From an uncultured Eubacteriales bacterium (GTDB lineage: Bacteria > Bacillota > Clostridia > Christensenellales > CAG-138), in contig CADAPG010000003.1 in the NCBI GenBank assembly GCA_902789675.1, positions 1-58,501 of the forward strand: 58,501 bases of DNA. The letters run 5' to 3'. Position 1 is the stretch's first letter. Each line of letters starts with the position of its first letter. The position numbers and the translations under genes were made by a program. Of this stretch, positions 30,789 to 41,014 are shown one piece after another. Below the pieces are notes generated by a model. The model did not search any database and was not told the DNA's origin. It was given only the letters and a program-made list of their open reading frames with translations.

Positions 30789-30812
30789 ATAAGGGTTAAG
30801 GAGAGTGTGCTT

Positions 30813-32501
<1,689 letters not shown>

Positions 32502-32502
32502 T

Positions 32503-33783
32503 ATGCTGGATATCAAGTTCGTCCGGGCAAATCCGGACCTCGTAAAGGAAAACATCAAAAAGAAGTTTCAGGATGACAAGCTCGTTCTGGTCGACGAAGT
32601 GCTTGCGCTCGACAAGGAATACCGCGAGGCGCACGTCCGCTGCGACTGGCTCAGAAACCAGCGCAACGTGATCAGTAAATCCATCGGCATGATGATGGCG
32701 CACGGCGAGCGCGACAAGGCGGAGGAAGCCAAGGCGCAGGTGGGCGCGATGGCAAAGGAGATGGCGGAGCTCGAGGTCCGCGAGACCGAGCTCGAGGGCG
32801 AGATCAGAAAGCGCATGCTCGTCATCCCGAACATCATCGACCCGACGGTCCCGATCGGCAAGGACGATTCCGAAAACGTCGAGATCGAGCGCTTCGGAGA
32901 GCCCAAAGTGCCCGACTTCGAGATCCCGTACCATGTGGACATCATGGAGCGTTTAAGCGGCATCGATCTCGATTCCGCGCGCAAGACGAGCGGCAACGGG
33001 TTCTACTATCTCATGGGCGACATCGCACGCTTGCACAGCGCGGTGCTTTCCTATGCGCGCGACTTCATGATCGACCGCGGCTATACCTACGTCGTGCCGC
33101 CGTTCATGATCCGTTCCGCGGTCGTCGACGGCGTGATGAGCTTTGCCGAGATGGAGAACATGATGTACAAGATCGAGGGCGAGGACCTCTATCTCATCGG
33201 CACGTCCGAGCACAGCATGATCGGGCGGTTCATGAACACGTTCCACGACGAAAGCACGCTGCCGCTGAAGCTCACGAGCTATTCGCCCTGCTTCCGCAAG
33301 GAGGTCGGCGCGCACGGCATCGAGGAGCGCGGCGTGTACCGCATTCATCAGTTCGAGAAGCAGGAGATGATCATCGTCTGCAAGCCCGAGGAGAGCAAGG
33401 CGCTCTATAACGAGCTGTGGAGCAACACGGTCGACTTTTTCCGCTCGCTCGACATCCCGGTGCGCACGCTCGAATGCTGCTCCGGCGATCTCGCGGATCT
33501 GAAGGTCAAGAGCTGCGACGTGGAGGCATGGTCCCCGCGGCAGCAGAAATACTTCGAGGTCGGCAGCTGCTCGAACCTCGGCGACGCGCAGGCAAGACGC
33601 CTCGGCATCCGCATCAAGAACAAGGAGAAGGGCAACTACTTTGCGCACACGCTGAACAACACGGTCGTTGCGCCGCCGCGCATGCTGATCGCATTCCTCG
33701 AAAACAACCTGCAGGCGGACGGCACGGTCCGCATCCCCGAGGTGCTGCGTCCCTACATGGGATTCAGGGATCACATCGGATAA
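32503..33783 (+). CDS. serS: Seryl-tRNA synthetase
   Basis: A 426-residue class II synthetase. MLDIKFVRANPDLVKENI starts the N-terminal coiled-coil arm (about 1-110) that grips the long variable arm of tRNA-Ser. Motif 2 is SPCFRKEVGAHGIEERGVYRIHQFEKQEM and motif 3 LNNTVVAPPRMLIAFLENN. In motif 2 the usual Gly-rich stretch (EAGSAGRDTRGL) is shorter, as in some clostridial enzymes. AAAGGA inside the argS end positions ATG 32503. It ends with a strong terminator. Confidence 0.96.
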   Translation: MLDIKFVRANPDLVKENIKKKFQDDKLVLVDEVLALDKEYREAHVRCDWLRNQRNVISKSIGMMMAHGERDKAEEAKAQVGAMAKEMAELEVRETELEGEIRKRMLVIPNIIDPTVPIGKDDSENVEIERFGEPKVPDFEIPYHVDIMERLSGIDLDSARKTSGNGFYYLMGDIARLHSAVLSYARDFMIDRGYTYVVPPFMIRSAVVDGVMSFAEMENMMYKIEGEDLYLIGTSEHSMIGRFMNTFHDESTLPLKLTSYSPCFRKEVGAHGIEERGVYRIHQFEKQEMIIVCKPEESKALYNELWSNTVDFFRSLDIPVRTLECCSGDLADLKVKSCDVEAWSPRQQKYFEVGSCSNLGDAQARRLGIRIKNKEKGNYFAHTLNNTVVAPPRMLIAFLENNLQADGTVRIPEVLRPYMGFRDHIG

Positions 33784-33790
33784 GCATGCA

Positions 33791-33820
33791 AACGGGAAGG
33801 ACGCGCCTTCCCGTTTTTTT
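33791..33820 (+). terminator. Rho-independent terminator of argS-serS
   Basis: A 10-bp stem (33791-33800 with 33806-33815) followed by a T run to 33820. Confidence 0.92.
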
Positions 33821-33830
33821 GCAGACAAAG

Positions 33831-33858
33831 AAGCCGGAAGGAGCAATCCTTCCGGCTT
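33831..33858 (-). terminator. Terminator hairpin of the zinc-ribbon gene
   Basis: A 12-bp perfect stem (33831-33842 with 33847-33858, GCAA loop); the T run on the minus strand is short. Confidence 0.6.
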
Positions 33859-33869
33859 TTCATTGATCG

Positions 33870-34628
33870 TCAGTTCGGCTTGCGCATGCCGCAGAGGTAG
33901 CAGAAATTCGCTTCCGTTTCGTTCTTCGTGCCGCAGTTCGGGCAGTTCCATTCGGTCGGAACGGGCGCGGGCTTCGGAGCGGGCGCTTCTTTAAGCGGTT
34001 TTCCGCAGCGCAGACAGGTCTTGCGTTCCGCGCTCTGCCGCTGACCGCAGTGCGGGCAGGAGATCACATCGGGATTTGTCAGCGTCTCTCCCTTGAATTT
34101 CACGCCGCAGTTCCAGCAGACCCGGCGATCCGCGGGCTGCACCGCATCGCACTGCGGGCAGCGGATCCGATCCTCGCCGTGGATGATCGGTACGACGATA
34201 AGGTTCGGATCCACCTTCGGCGGTTCCTTTTTCGGTTCGGGATATTTGACACCGAGGTCCTTCGGCGCCGCTTCGATTTCCTTCGGCGCGGCGGTCGGAA
34301 CGCCGTTTTGCAGGAGCTGCTTGATGTCGGAGAGCAGCTTTTTGCTTTCCTGATTCGTTTGCCGGTTGATCGCCGTATCCTCCACATACTGTCCCAACGC
34401 GTACATCCCCGCGCAGCTGAGCCATGCGGTAAAGGTTCCCAGCGCCATGACCAACAGGAACATACCGAACCCGGCGAAGAATCCGGCGCCGTCGCCTCTG
34501 TAGGCGCATGAAGACAGTTTCCCTGTGACGACCGCCAGATAGATCGCATAGGCGATCGTTCCGACCATCATGAGACCGAAGAGCACTTTTGCAAAGCTTT
34601 TGAGCTTGCTTCCGATATCGTCAAACAT
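33870..34628 (-). CDS. Membrane protein with C-terminal zinc ribbons
   Basis: A 252-residue protein. Two helices (about 12-36 and 49-75) are followed by a charged linker and three zinc-ribbon modules: RCPQCDAVQPADRRVCWNCG, SCPHCGQRQSAERKTCLRCG and NCPNCGTKNETEANFCYLCG. The ribbons should be on the cytosolic side. No catalytic domain is present. A GGAGG site lies before ATG 34628. One of at least six zinc-ribbon/membrane proteins in this window. Confidence 0.85.
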   Translation of the reverse strand: MFDDIGSKLKSFAKVLFGLMMVGTIAYAIYLAVVTGKLSSCAYRGDGAGFFAGFGMFLLVMALGTFTAWLSCAGMYALGQYVEDTAINRQTNQESKKLLSDIKQLLQNGVPTAAPKEIEAAPKDLGVKYPEPKKEPPKVDPNLIVVPIIHGEDRIRCPQCDAVQPADRRVCWNCGVKFKGETLTNPDVISCPHCGQRQSAERKTCLRCGKPLKEAPAPKPAPVPTEWNCPNCGTKNETEANFCYLCGMRKPN

Positions 34629-34769
34629 AGAAAGTCCCTCCTCCGTTCATTATTGAAATTGTATTTCTTTTCGCGGGGATTGTCAATCGCCTGCGCGAAA
34701 ATCCGCGAAAAATGCGATCCGGCGGCAGGGGATTGCGCTGCAGCAAGGGCGGGGAAGCGGCGCCGCTTC

Positions 34770-34799
34770 TTGACGAGCCGCCCGCGCGCATGCTATCAT
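34770..34799 (+). promoter_or_regulatory. Promoter of the Na/Pi cotransporter gene
   Basis: TTGACG (34770-34775), 18-bp spacer, TGC-TATCAT (34791-34799), 47 bases before the start codon. Confidence 0.7.
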
Positions 34800-34845
34800 A
34801 GGAGCAGAAAAACGATTCCGGTCCGAAGGACCGAACGAGGGGTTT

Positions 34846-36753
34846 ATGGATGTATTCAACGTGATCTCCCTGATGGGCGGGCTTGCCATGTTCCTGTACG
34901 GCATGCGGCTCATGGGGGATTCCTTAAAGGAGAATTCTTCCGGAACATTGAAACGCGCCATGAGCAAGGTGACGAACAATCCCCTGAAGGCGTTTGTTCT
35001 CGGCGTGCTCGTGACCGCGCTGATCCAATCCTCGACCGCGACGATCGTCATCACAGCGGGTCTGGTGGGCGCCGGGATCCTGACGCTGCATCAATCGCTC
35101 GGCATCATCATCGGCGCGAACGTCGGCACCACGGTCACGGGTCAGATCATCCGCCTTCTGGACATCGACTCCTCCGGCTCGTCGTTTCTGCGCGTGTTTC
35201 AGCCGTCCACGCTCGCCCCGATCGCGCTGATCATCGGCATTGTGCTGATCATGACGAGCTTCTTTAAAAATGCCCGGTCCGTCGGCAACATCGCGATCGG
35301 CTTCGGCATCCTCTTTTCCGGTCTTCTGAACATGACCGGCGCGGTCAATACGCTTGCCGATGCGGGCGTGTTCGACAAACTCTTCGCGCGGCTCGGGGAC
35401 AACCCGTTTCTGGGCTACGTCACCGGCGCGGGCGTGGCGTTCACGCTGCAGAGCTCCTCGGCGACCATCGGCATCCTGCAGGCGTTCTCGCAATCGGGGA
35501 TGCTGGCGTTCAAATCCGTCTATTCGGTCATCGTCGGCGTCTACCTCGGCGACTGCGTGACCACGGCGATCGTCATCTTCATCGGTTCCAAGGCGGAGGC
35601 GCGCCGCGTGGGCGTCGTCAACATCCTGTTCAATCTCTGCAAATCGGCGCTGGTGCTGATCGTTGTGACCGTCGTGCACAAGCTGGGGCTTCTGAACGGG
35701 CTGTGGGACAAAACGGTAAACTCCGGCATCATCGCGAACACGAACACGATCTTCAACCTCTGCTGCGCGGCGGCGCTGCTGCCGATGATGGGCGTTTATG
35801 AAAAGCTGAGCCGGAAGATCGTCAGGGACAAGCCTGCGAAGGACAGCAAGTACAAGGACGTCACCGACGCGCTGAACCCGGTCTTCTTCAACACCCCCGC
35901 GCTTGCGCTGCAGAGCTGCTACAAGACGCTGCTCGCGATCTTCTCCGCCGCGCGAACGGGCATCGAGCGGTCCTTCGGACTGCTGACGGCGTTCGATCCC
36001 GCCGTCTGTCAGGAGATCCTCAGGGAAGAGGAAGAGATCGACCGCATGACCGACGCGCTGAGCAAGTATCTCGTGAGCTTTCTGCCGCATCTGACGATCG
36101 AGCATCACGTTTCGATCCTGAATCAGTATTACAAGGTCGCGTCGGAATTCGAACGTCTGGGAGACCATGCGGTGAACATCGCGCAGCTTGCGGAATCCAT
36201 GCAAAAGAACGGCACGCACTTTTCCGACGCCGCCGTTTCGGAGATCACGGTCCTCGAAAGCGCGCTCATCCGCATCCTTGACGAGACCGAGCAGACCTTC
36301 ACGAAGCGCGACGTGGACGCCGCGGCGCGGATCGAACCGCTGGTGCAGGTTTCGGGCGATCTCATCAACAAGCTGAAAAAGAACCATCTCCGGCGCATGA
36401 GCACGGGCGAATGCAACGCCTACGCCGATACGACCTTCTCGAACCTGATGGTGGAGTTCCACCGGATCGGCGACGTGTGCAGCAACGTCGGCATCGCGAC
36501 GATGGTCCGCGTACATCCGGAGCTTGCCGATCATGAGCATCTGTATTTCGAACGGCTGCACGCCGGCGGCGACGAGGCGTTCGACACCGCGTACAAGCGC
36601 GCGTACCGGCAGTATTTCTCGCTGCTGGAGCGTCCGACGCCGTCCGCGCCGAAAGAAAACGAAACGCCTGCGGAGAACGAACCGTCCGCAGAGCGCGAAC
36701 CGTCCGCCGTACCGCAGGCGGAAGAAGCAAAGCCGCAGTCCGCAAATCCGTAA
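34846..36753 (+). CDS. Na/Pi cotransporter family protein with PhoU-like tail
   Basis: A 635-residue membrane protein. The transport half (about 1-320) has two inverted repeats marked by ALIQSSTATIVITAGLVGAGIL and FTLQSSSATIGILQAFSQSG, the QSSS-type sodium/phosphate motifs. The cytosolic half (about 350-590) is helical and PhoU-like (EFERLGDHAVNIAQLAESM and EFHRIGDVCSNVGIA, the two E-R/D metal-binding repeats). The last 45 residues are a disordered Glu/Pro tail. It probably takes up phosphate or another anion with sodium. The transcript end is not obvious; the next gene converges after 22 bases. Confidence 0.93.
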   Translation: MDVFNVISLMGGLAMFLYGMRLMGDSLKENSSGTLKRAMSKVTNNPLKAFVLGVLVTALIQSSTATIVITAGLVGAGILTLHQSLGIIIGANVGTTVTGQIIRLLDIDSSGSSFLRVFQPSTLAPIALIIGIVLIMTSFFKNARSVGNIAIGFGILFSGLLNMTGAVNTLADAGVFDKLFARLGDNPFLGYVTGAGVAFTLQSSSATIGILQAFSQSGMLAFKSVYSVIVGVYLGDCVTTAIVIFIGSKAEARRVGVVNILFNLCKSALVLIVVTVVHKLGLLNGLWDKTVNSGIIANTNTIFNLCCAAALLPMMGVYEKLSRKIVRDKPAKDSKYKDVTDALNPVFFNTPALALQSCYKTLLAIFSAARTGIERSFGLLTAFDPAVCQEILREEEEIDRMTDALSKYLVSFLPHLTIEHHVSILNQYYKVASEFERLGDHAVNIAQLAESMQKNGTHFSDAAVSEITVLESALIRILDETEQTFTKRDVDAAARIEPLVQVSGDLINKLKKNHLRRMSTGECNAYADTTFSNLMVEFHRIGDVCSNVGIATMVRVHPELADHEHLYFERLHAGGDEAFDTAYKRAYRQYFSLLERPTPSAPKENETPAENEPSAEREPSAVPQAEEAKPQSANP

Positions 36754-36775
36754 CCGCAGCCCTGTTTTCGATAAT

Positions 36776-37453
36776 TTAACCTTCCTTCGCGTCCATCAGC
36801 ATCCAGCCGAGGCTGACCGGCGCGGTAAACGGCGTGCCGCAGAAGACGCAGACCCGCGCGCCGACGGCAGGCAGGGGGCCGCCGCAGTTCGGGCAGTTGA
36901 AGCCGACGACCTCGCTGTCCGGATCGTCCGCGTAGCCGGCGACGTAGGTCAGAACGAGCCGCTTTTCGCGCAGGACGTCGGTCTTGTCATTGTAGCCCAC
37001 CGCCGCCTGACAGGTCAGGAACTTCCGGCGCGACGCGTTGTCGTACCCCGCGATCGAAACGCGGTGCACCTCGATCCCGTCCTTCACGTCGTCGGGCAGA
37101 CGGTCCTCGAACGACTCGCGGAATTCCGCCGTCGCGTCGTCCTTATAGAGAACCTTTTCCTGCACGCCGCTTTCATAATACGTCTTTGCGTCGCGGCGTA
37201 CACGCTGACCGAAGATCCGCGCGTTGAAATCCGGAAAATCCTTCAGAAGCTTCGGCAGCACCACCGATTCCAGCGAGGACAGCGAACGCGGTTTTTCCGG
37301 TTCCTTGTCCGCGGCGATCGCCTCGTCCAGCGCGTTTTTGAGATAGCCGATCCGCTCGCGCATGCCGCGCGTGGCGCGTCGAATGCCCAGAAAGCCGCCG
37401 AACAGCGTCAGAATCCCGCCGCCGACGATCAGCGCGATCACCCATTTTTCCAT
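36776..37453 (-). CDS. Membrane-anchored protein with a C-terminal zinc ribbon (225 aa)
   Basis: One N-terminal helix (4-23), a basic segment, then a soluble domain with LKDFPDFNARIFGQRVRRDAKTYYESGV. That pattern recalls the Tim44-like domain often seen in clostridial membrane proteins, though I am not sure of it. Near the C-terminus NCPNCGGPLPAVGARVCVFCG forms a zinc ribbon. GGAGGAAT precedes ATG 37453. It faces the Na/Pi gene tail to tail and is divergent from 37661. Function unknown. Confidence 0.75.
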   Translation of the reverse strand: MEKWVIALIVGGGILTLFGGFLGIRRATRGMRERIGYLKNALDEAIAADKEPEKPRSLSSLESVVLPKLLKDFPDFNARIFGQRVRRDAKTYYESGVQEKVLYKDDATAEFRESFEDRLPDDVKDGIEVHRVSIAGYDNASRRKFLTCQAAVGYNDKTDVLREKRLVLTYVAGYADDPDSEVVGFNCPNCGGPLPAVGARVCVFCGTPFTAPVSLGWMLMDAKEG

Positions 37454-37576
37454 ACGATTCCTCCGAAAAACAGTTCCTTTTCTTCAGTTTGGACGCAATC
37501 GGGAAAAAAGTCAAGAGCAATCTTTCCGGCGGTCCGGATTTTTCCGATAATTGCGACAAAATAGCACCAATCCGGG

Positions 37577-37605
37577 TTGACATTAGCCGCGCCTTGCCTT
37601 AAAAT
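37577..37605 (+). promoter_or_regulatory. Strong promoter of the gene pair 37661-39442
   Basis: Perfect -35 TTGACA (37577-37582), 17-bp spacer, TAAAAT (37600-37605). Confidence 0.85.
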
Positions 37606-37660
37606 ATATGATAAGAATGTATATCATTCCAAACCAAATAAAGAAATGAGAGGGGTTTGC

Positions 37661-38494
37661 ATGGAAGAAAAGAAAAGAACGATCACCAAAGTCGAAGACG
37701 GTGAAAAGGTCAAGAAGACCGTAAAGAAGGCGGAGGAAGTCAAAGAAGCCGTCGAAGAAGAAGTCAAAGAAACCAAAAAGACAAAGCAGGTTGAAACGCT
37801 GACCAAGGCGGAGGAGAAGAGCAAGGCAACGACGCTGCGCATTGTCGCCGCAATTCTTTGGGCGTTTGCAATCGGTTTTGAGGTTCTTGCGATCCTCTTC
37901 CTGTTCAAGAAACTGTACATTCCGTGGCTGCCGCAGATGTGGGCAATGATCATCTGCATCGTGCTCGATCTGATCTGCTGCGTCATTGCGGCGCTGCTCT
38001 GGAAGAAAGCAAGCCACCTCGATCCGTTCAAGAAGACCAACAACAAGGTTGGCTTCTTCATTCTCACACAGCTCGGCGTGATCATGGCGGCGATCTGCTT
38101 CATCCCGTTGATCGTCCTCGTCCTTGCCAGCAAGGATAAGCTCGACAAGAAATCCAAGATCGTCGTAACCGTCGTTGCGATCGTCGCGCTGCTCATCGCG
38201 GGACTTCTGGGCGCAGACTTCAACCCGATCTCCGCGGAAGAAAAAGCGCAGGCGGAAGATTCCATCACCGGGGACGTCTTCTGGACCGCGTTCGGTCACA
38301 AGTATCACCTCTATGGTGATTGCGGCTCTCTGAAGAATTCCGCAACGCTGTACAACGGTTCCGTCACCGCCGCGATCGACAACGGCCGCGGAGAACTGTG
38401 CTACTTCTGCGCGAACAGAGCGGAGAAGGAACAGCAGCTCAAGCTGGATGGTCTCAATGTCGAAGAAGGCGTCGAAGCCGCAACCGGAGAATAA
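37661..38494 (+). CDS. Four-helix membrane protein with Cys/His metal-binding tail
   Basis: A 277-residue protein. A long Lys/Glu-rich helical N-terminus (1-60) leads to four hydrophobic helices (about 70-185). The C-terminal part reads FGHKYHLYGDCGSL...GELCYFCANR. The spacing YHxxxxC then CxxC resembles the zinc site of the Ada N-terminal domain and its relatives. ATG 37661 has AGAGGGG upstream; an earlier ATG five codons before lies over that site. A strong promoter precedes it, and a DUF937 gene follows after 3 bases. Function unknown; codon use is a little less GC-rich than its neighbours. Confidence 0.78.
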   Translation: MEEKKRTITKVEDGEKVKKTVKKAEEVKEAVEEEVKETKKTKQVETLTKAEEKSKATTLRIVAAILWAFAIGFEVLAILFLFKKLYIPWLPQMWAMIICIVLDLICCVIAALLWKKASHLDPFKKTNNKVGFFILTQLGVIMAAICFIPLIVLVLASKDKLDKKSKIVVTVVAIVALLIAGLLGADFNPISAEEKAQAEDSITGDVFWTAFGHKYHLYGDCGSLKNSATLYNGSVTAAIDNGRGELCYFCANRAEKEQQLKLDGLNVEEGVEAATGE

Positions 38495-38497
38495 GCC

Positions 38498-39442
38498 ATG
38501 GCGGGGATCGATATGAAGTCCCTGATGGGGCTGGTCGGCAGCGACGGCATCGAAGCGCTGGCGAAATCGACGAAGACCGATAAGAGCAAGGTCACGGCGG
38601 TGCTTTCCGACGCGCTTCCCGTGCTGGTCGGCAAGATGTCCGACAATGCGTCGACGAAGGACGGCGCGGAATCGCTGAACAAGGCGCTGAACGAGCACAA
38701 GACCGGCGACACGATCGACGCTGCGGCGTTCCTTGCGTCGGCGGACAGCGACGACGGCAAGAAGATCCTCGGGCATATCCTCGGCAGCGACGAAGCCGCG
38801 GCGACCAAGGCGATCTCGAAAAAGAGCGGCGTGTCCGGCAAGAAGGTCGGCACGATCCTTTCCACGGTTGCGCCTCTGCTGCTGTCGCAGCTCGGCAACA
38901 AGAAGGACGACGATTCGAGCGCAGGCATCGGCGGGCTTCTGGGCGGACTTCTGGGCGGCGGCTCGCAGAGCAGCTCCGGCAGCATCGGTTCGACGCTGCT
39001 CGGCAGCCTCTTGGGCGGCGGAAGCAGCTCGCAGCAATCCTCGTCCGGCGGTCTGTTCGGCGGACTTCTGGGCGGACTTTTAGGCGGCAAGGAAGAGGAG
39101 AAGGAAGAGGAAAAGGAAGAGGAGTCCGGCGGTCTTCTGGGCGGGCTCGGCTCGCTTGCCATGAACCTGTTCGGCGACAGCTCCGCGCTTTCCGAATCGA
39201 CCTCCGGCAAGAAAAAGACCGGCAAAAAGACCGGCACATCCTCGGCAAAGAAAAAGACCGGCACGACCTCGAGCGGCAAGAAGACCGCGGCGAAGAAGCC
39301 TGCGTCGTCGACCGCCAAGAAGACGGGAACGACCGCGACCGGCAAAAAGACCGCGGCAAAGAAGCCCGCATCGTCGACCGCCAAGAAAACCGGCACGACA
39401 GCAACGGGCAAAAAGACCGCCAAGAAAACGACCGGCAAGTAA
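38498..39442 (+). CDS. DUF937 protein with histone-H1-like C-terminal tail
   Basis: A 314-residue protein. The N-terminal ~140 residues are a DUF937 domain (MKSLMGLVGSDGIEALAKSTKTDKSKVTAVL; PVLVGKMSDNA; KKILGHILGSDEAAATKAISKKSGVSGKKV), followed by GGLLGGLLGGG segments (about 145-200). From about 230 the sequence changes to Lys/Ala/Thr/Ser/Pro repeats (KKTAAKKPASSTAKKTGTTAT), like histone H1 or bacterial Hc1/HU tails. Two 66-bp copies (39287-39352 and 39353-39418) encode 22 residues each. The tail should bind DNA or other polyanions. Co-transcribed with the membrane protein before it; a terminator follows. Confidence 0.85.
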   Translation: MAGIDMKSLMGLVGSDGIEALAKSTKTDKSKVTAVLSDALPVLVGKMSDNASTKDGAESLNKALNEHKTGDTIDAAAFLASADSDDGKKILGHILGSDEAAATKAISKKSGVSGKKVGTILSTVAPLLLSQLGNKKDDDSSAGIGGLLGGLLGGGSQSSSGSIGSTLLGSLLGGGSSSQQSSSGGLFGGLLGGLLGGKEEEKEEEKEEESGGLLGGLGSLAMNLFGDSSALSESTSGKKKTGKKTGTSSAKKKTGTTSSGKKTAAKKPASSTAKKTGTTATGKKTAAKKPASSTAKKTGTTATGKKTAKKTTGK

Positions 39443-39461
39443 TTCATAAAAACAAAAAAGA

Positions 39462-39496
39462 GGCTGTTCAATCGTTTTTTGAACAGCCCCTTTTTT
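39462..39496. terminator. Bidirectional terminator
   Basis: A 10-bp stem (39462-39471 with 39479-39488) with T run 39491-39496 on the + strand and a T-rich tail also on the minus strand. Confidence 0.88.
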
Positions 39497-39506
39497 ATGC
39501 GCGGAT

Positions 39507-40352
39507 TCAGACCGTGCCGGTGAGCGTGACCGTCAGCACGCCCGGATTCACGGTGATCGTGCCGGCGTCGTCCTGCGTGAACGTCGCGGCGGGCACGGAG
39601 AGCGTTCCCTGCGTGCCGGAGGGCAGCGTGAAGGTGTTCGCCGCAAAGGTGAAGTCCGTCGAAGGCGCGCCGTTCACGGTCACGGCGACGTCCGAAAGCG
39701 TCAGCGGGAAATCGTCGGTCAGGGACAGCGCCGTCGCCTCGACGTTGCCGCGGTTTTCGATCGTGAAGGTCACGAAAAGCTGTCCGCCGCCGGTGATCGG
39801 GTTCGGACCCATTTCCTTTTCGATCGACACGTCCGCGTATTCCGCGACGGGCACGGTCGCGGAAGCGGTCAGCGGTTCGGCTTCTCCGACCGAGACCGTG
39901 TTTGTGATCTCGCTGCCGACCGAGAGCGGCGCAAAGGAATTTGCCGTCGCCTGATAGATCAGCAGCGCGTTCGCGTCCGCAGGGATCGACGGGATCGTGA
40001 ACTGAACGCCGCCGGGCACGGTCTGCGGTTCGAGCTCCTCCGAAAACGTCCCGTTCACGTACAGCGTTGCGCTTTCCGCAAGGGTCAGCGGCACGACCGG
40101 CGTGTCGGAACCGGCGGGGGTGTACGCGCCGAGATCGTCGGTGACGGCAAGGTTTTCGATCGCCGCCGCGCTGAGGTTGTGCAGCGAGATCAGATAGGTC
40201 AGCGTCGAGCCCTCGCGGTATTCGTCCTCGAGCGCGCGCTTTTCGACGGAGAGGGAAGCGTTCCATTCGGTCTCCGCAAGGTTGGACAGTACGGACGCGG
40301 TCGTCGTGCCGTAGGTATATGTAAGGTTTGCCTGATTTGTGATCGTTGCCAT
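39507..40352 (-). CDS. DUF11-repeat protein without signal peptide
   Basis: A 281-residue beta-rich protein. It begins MATITNQANLTYTYGTT, a start I associate with a family of clostridial DUF11 proteins. Two related modules follow: ASLSVEKRALEDEYREGSTLTYLISLHNLSAAAIENLAVTDDLG, and VSIEKEMGPNPITGGGQLFVTFTIENRGNVEATALSLTDDFP. Each has the DUF11 core. No signal peptide, membrane helix or sorting motif is seen, so export, if any, is by another route, for example as a spore or released structural protein. AAAGGAG lies before ATG 40352. Function unknown. Confidence 0.82.
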   Translation of the reverse strand: MATITNQANLTYTYGTTTASVLSNLAETEWNASLSVEKRALEDEYREGSTLTYLISLHNLSAAAIENLAVTDDLGAYTPAGSDTPVVPLTLAESATLYVNGTFSEELEPQTVPGGVQFTIPSIPADANALLIYQATANSFAPLSVGSEITNTVSVGEAEPLTASATVPVAEYADVSIEKEMGPNPITGGGQLFVTFTIENRGNVEATALSLTDDFPLTLSDVAVTVNGAPSTDFTFAANTFTLPSGTQGTLSVPAATFTQDDAGTITVNPGVLTVTLTGTV

Positions 40353-40440
40353 GGGATACTCCTTTCCGGACGGCGTACGCCGTCCTCGGTATACTATGCA
40401 GAACGTAAAAATCCGGTTACAAAACAGGGCTCGCCGAAAT

Positions 40441-40470
40441 AAAAAAGCCCCCCTCTTGTCTGAGGGAGGC
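40441..40470 (-). terminator. Rho-independent terminator
   Basis: A 9-bp stem (40447-40455 with 40462-40470, one G-T pair) followed by TTTTTT on the minus strand. Confidence 0.88.
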
Positions 40471-40491
40471 AAACCGTTTGCCGTGTTGCGA

Positions 40492-40908
40492 TCAGAATCC
40501 GGACGCGGTCACAATGACGGAGAAGATCCACGTGATGAAGATACAGATGAGCGCAAACGTCAGCGCGCCGATCCCGAGGCAAAGCCCCACGGCGGAGAAG
40601 ACGATGCCCTTGACCGAACGCGTCGCGCGGCGAATGCTGCGGATCAGACCGAGCACGCCGAGAACGACGGCAGCCGCGCCGAGAAGCATGGCGAGGACGA
40701 TCAGAACGATCAGGACCGGACCGTATACGGGCATTCCTTCGTACTGATAATTGGCGGCGCGCCAGATATTGCCGAACAGTGCAAGAAAGTATGTGATCAG
40801 CGACAGGACAAAACCGACGATGCCGAGCGTCAGCGCGGCGCCCTGAAGCCGGATCGGAACGGGCTGACGGGCAGGCTGTTCCGTGACGGTGGTTTCATAA
40901 TACTCCAT
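40492..40908 (-). CDS. Small DUF4190-like membrane protein (138 aa)
   Basis: A short polar N-terminus is followed by three hydrophobic segments (about 25-47, 64-88 and 105-132). The pattern ALTLGIVGFVLSL then VLGVLGLIRSIRRATRSVKGIVFSAVGLCLGIGAL matches the duplicated GI-x-G hairpins of DUF4190/DUF4064-type proteins. AAAAGGAG precedes ATG 40908. In some Clostridia spoVT follows prsA at this place; here this gene does instead. Function unknown. Confidence 0.75.
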   Translation of the reverse strand: MEYYETTVTEQPARQPVPIRLQGAALTLGIVGFVLSLITYFLALFGNIWRAANYQYEGMPVYGPVLIVLIVLAMLLGAAAVVLGVLGLIRSIRRATRSVKGIVFSAVGLCLGIGALTFALICIFITWIFSVIVTASGF

Positions 40909-41014
40909 GTAAATGCTCCTTTTCCGAAATTGCAGGTTTCATCCGGGTCTGCGGCGTGTTCACTGCACCGAACGCGTCGGGCAGATCGTGCCGCAGACGC
41001 CGGTTCCGATGTTC

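Noticed and set aside
30720..30812. T-box leader before argS
   Set aside because: The space between promoter and ATG is only about 25 bases and no T-box or antiterminator is visible.
34924..36561. Long minus-strand open frame antisense to the Na/Pi transporter
   Set aside because: Composition dominated by Arg, Asp and His, typical of GC-driven shadow frames; the sense strand has clear transporter motifs.
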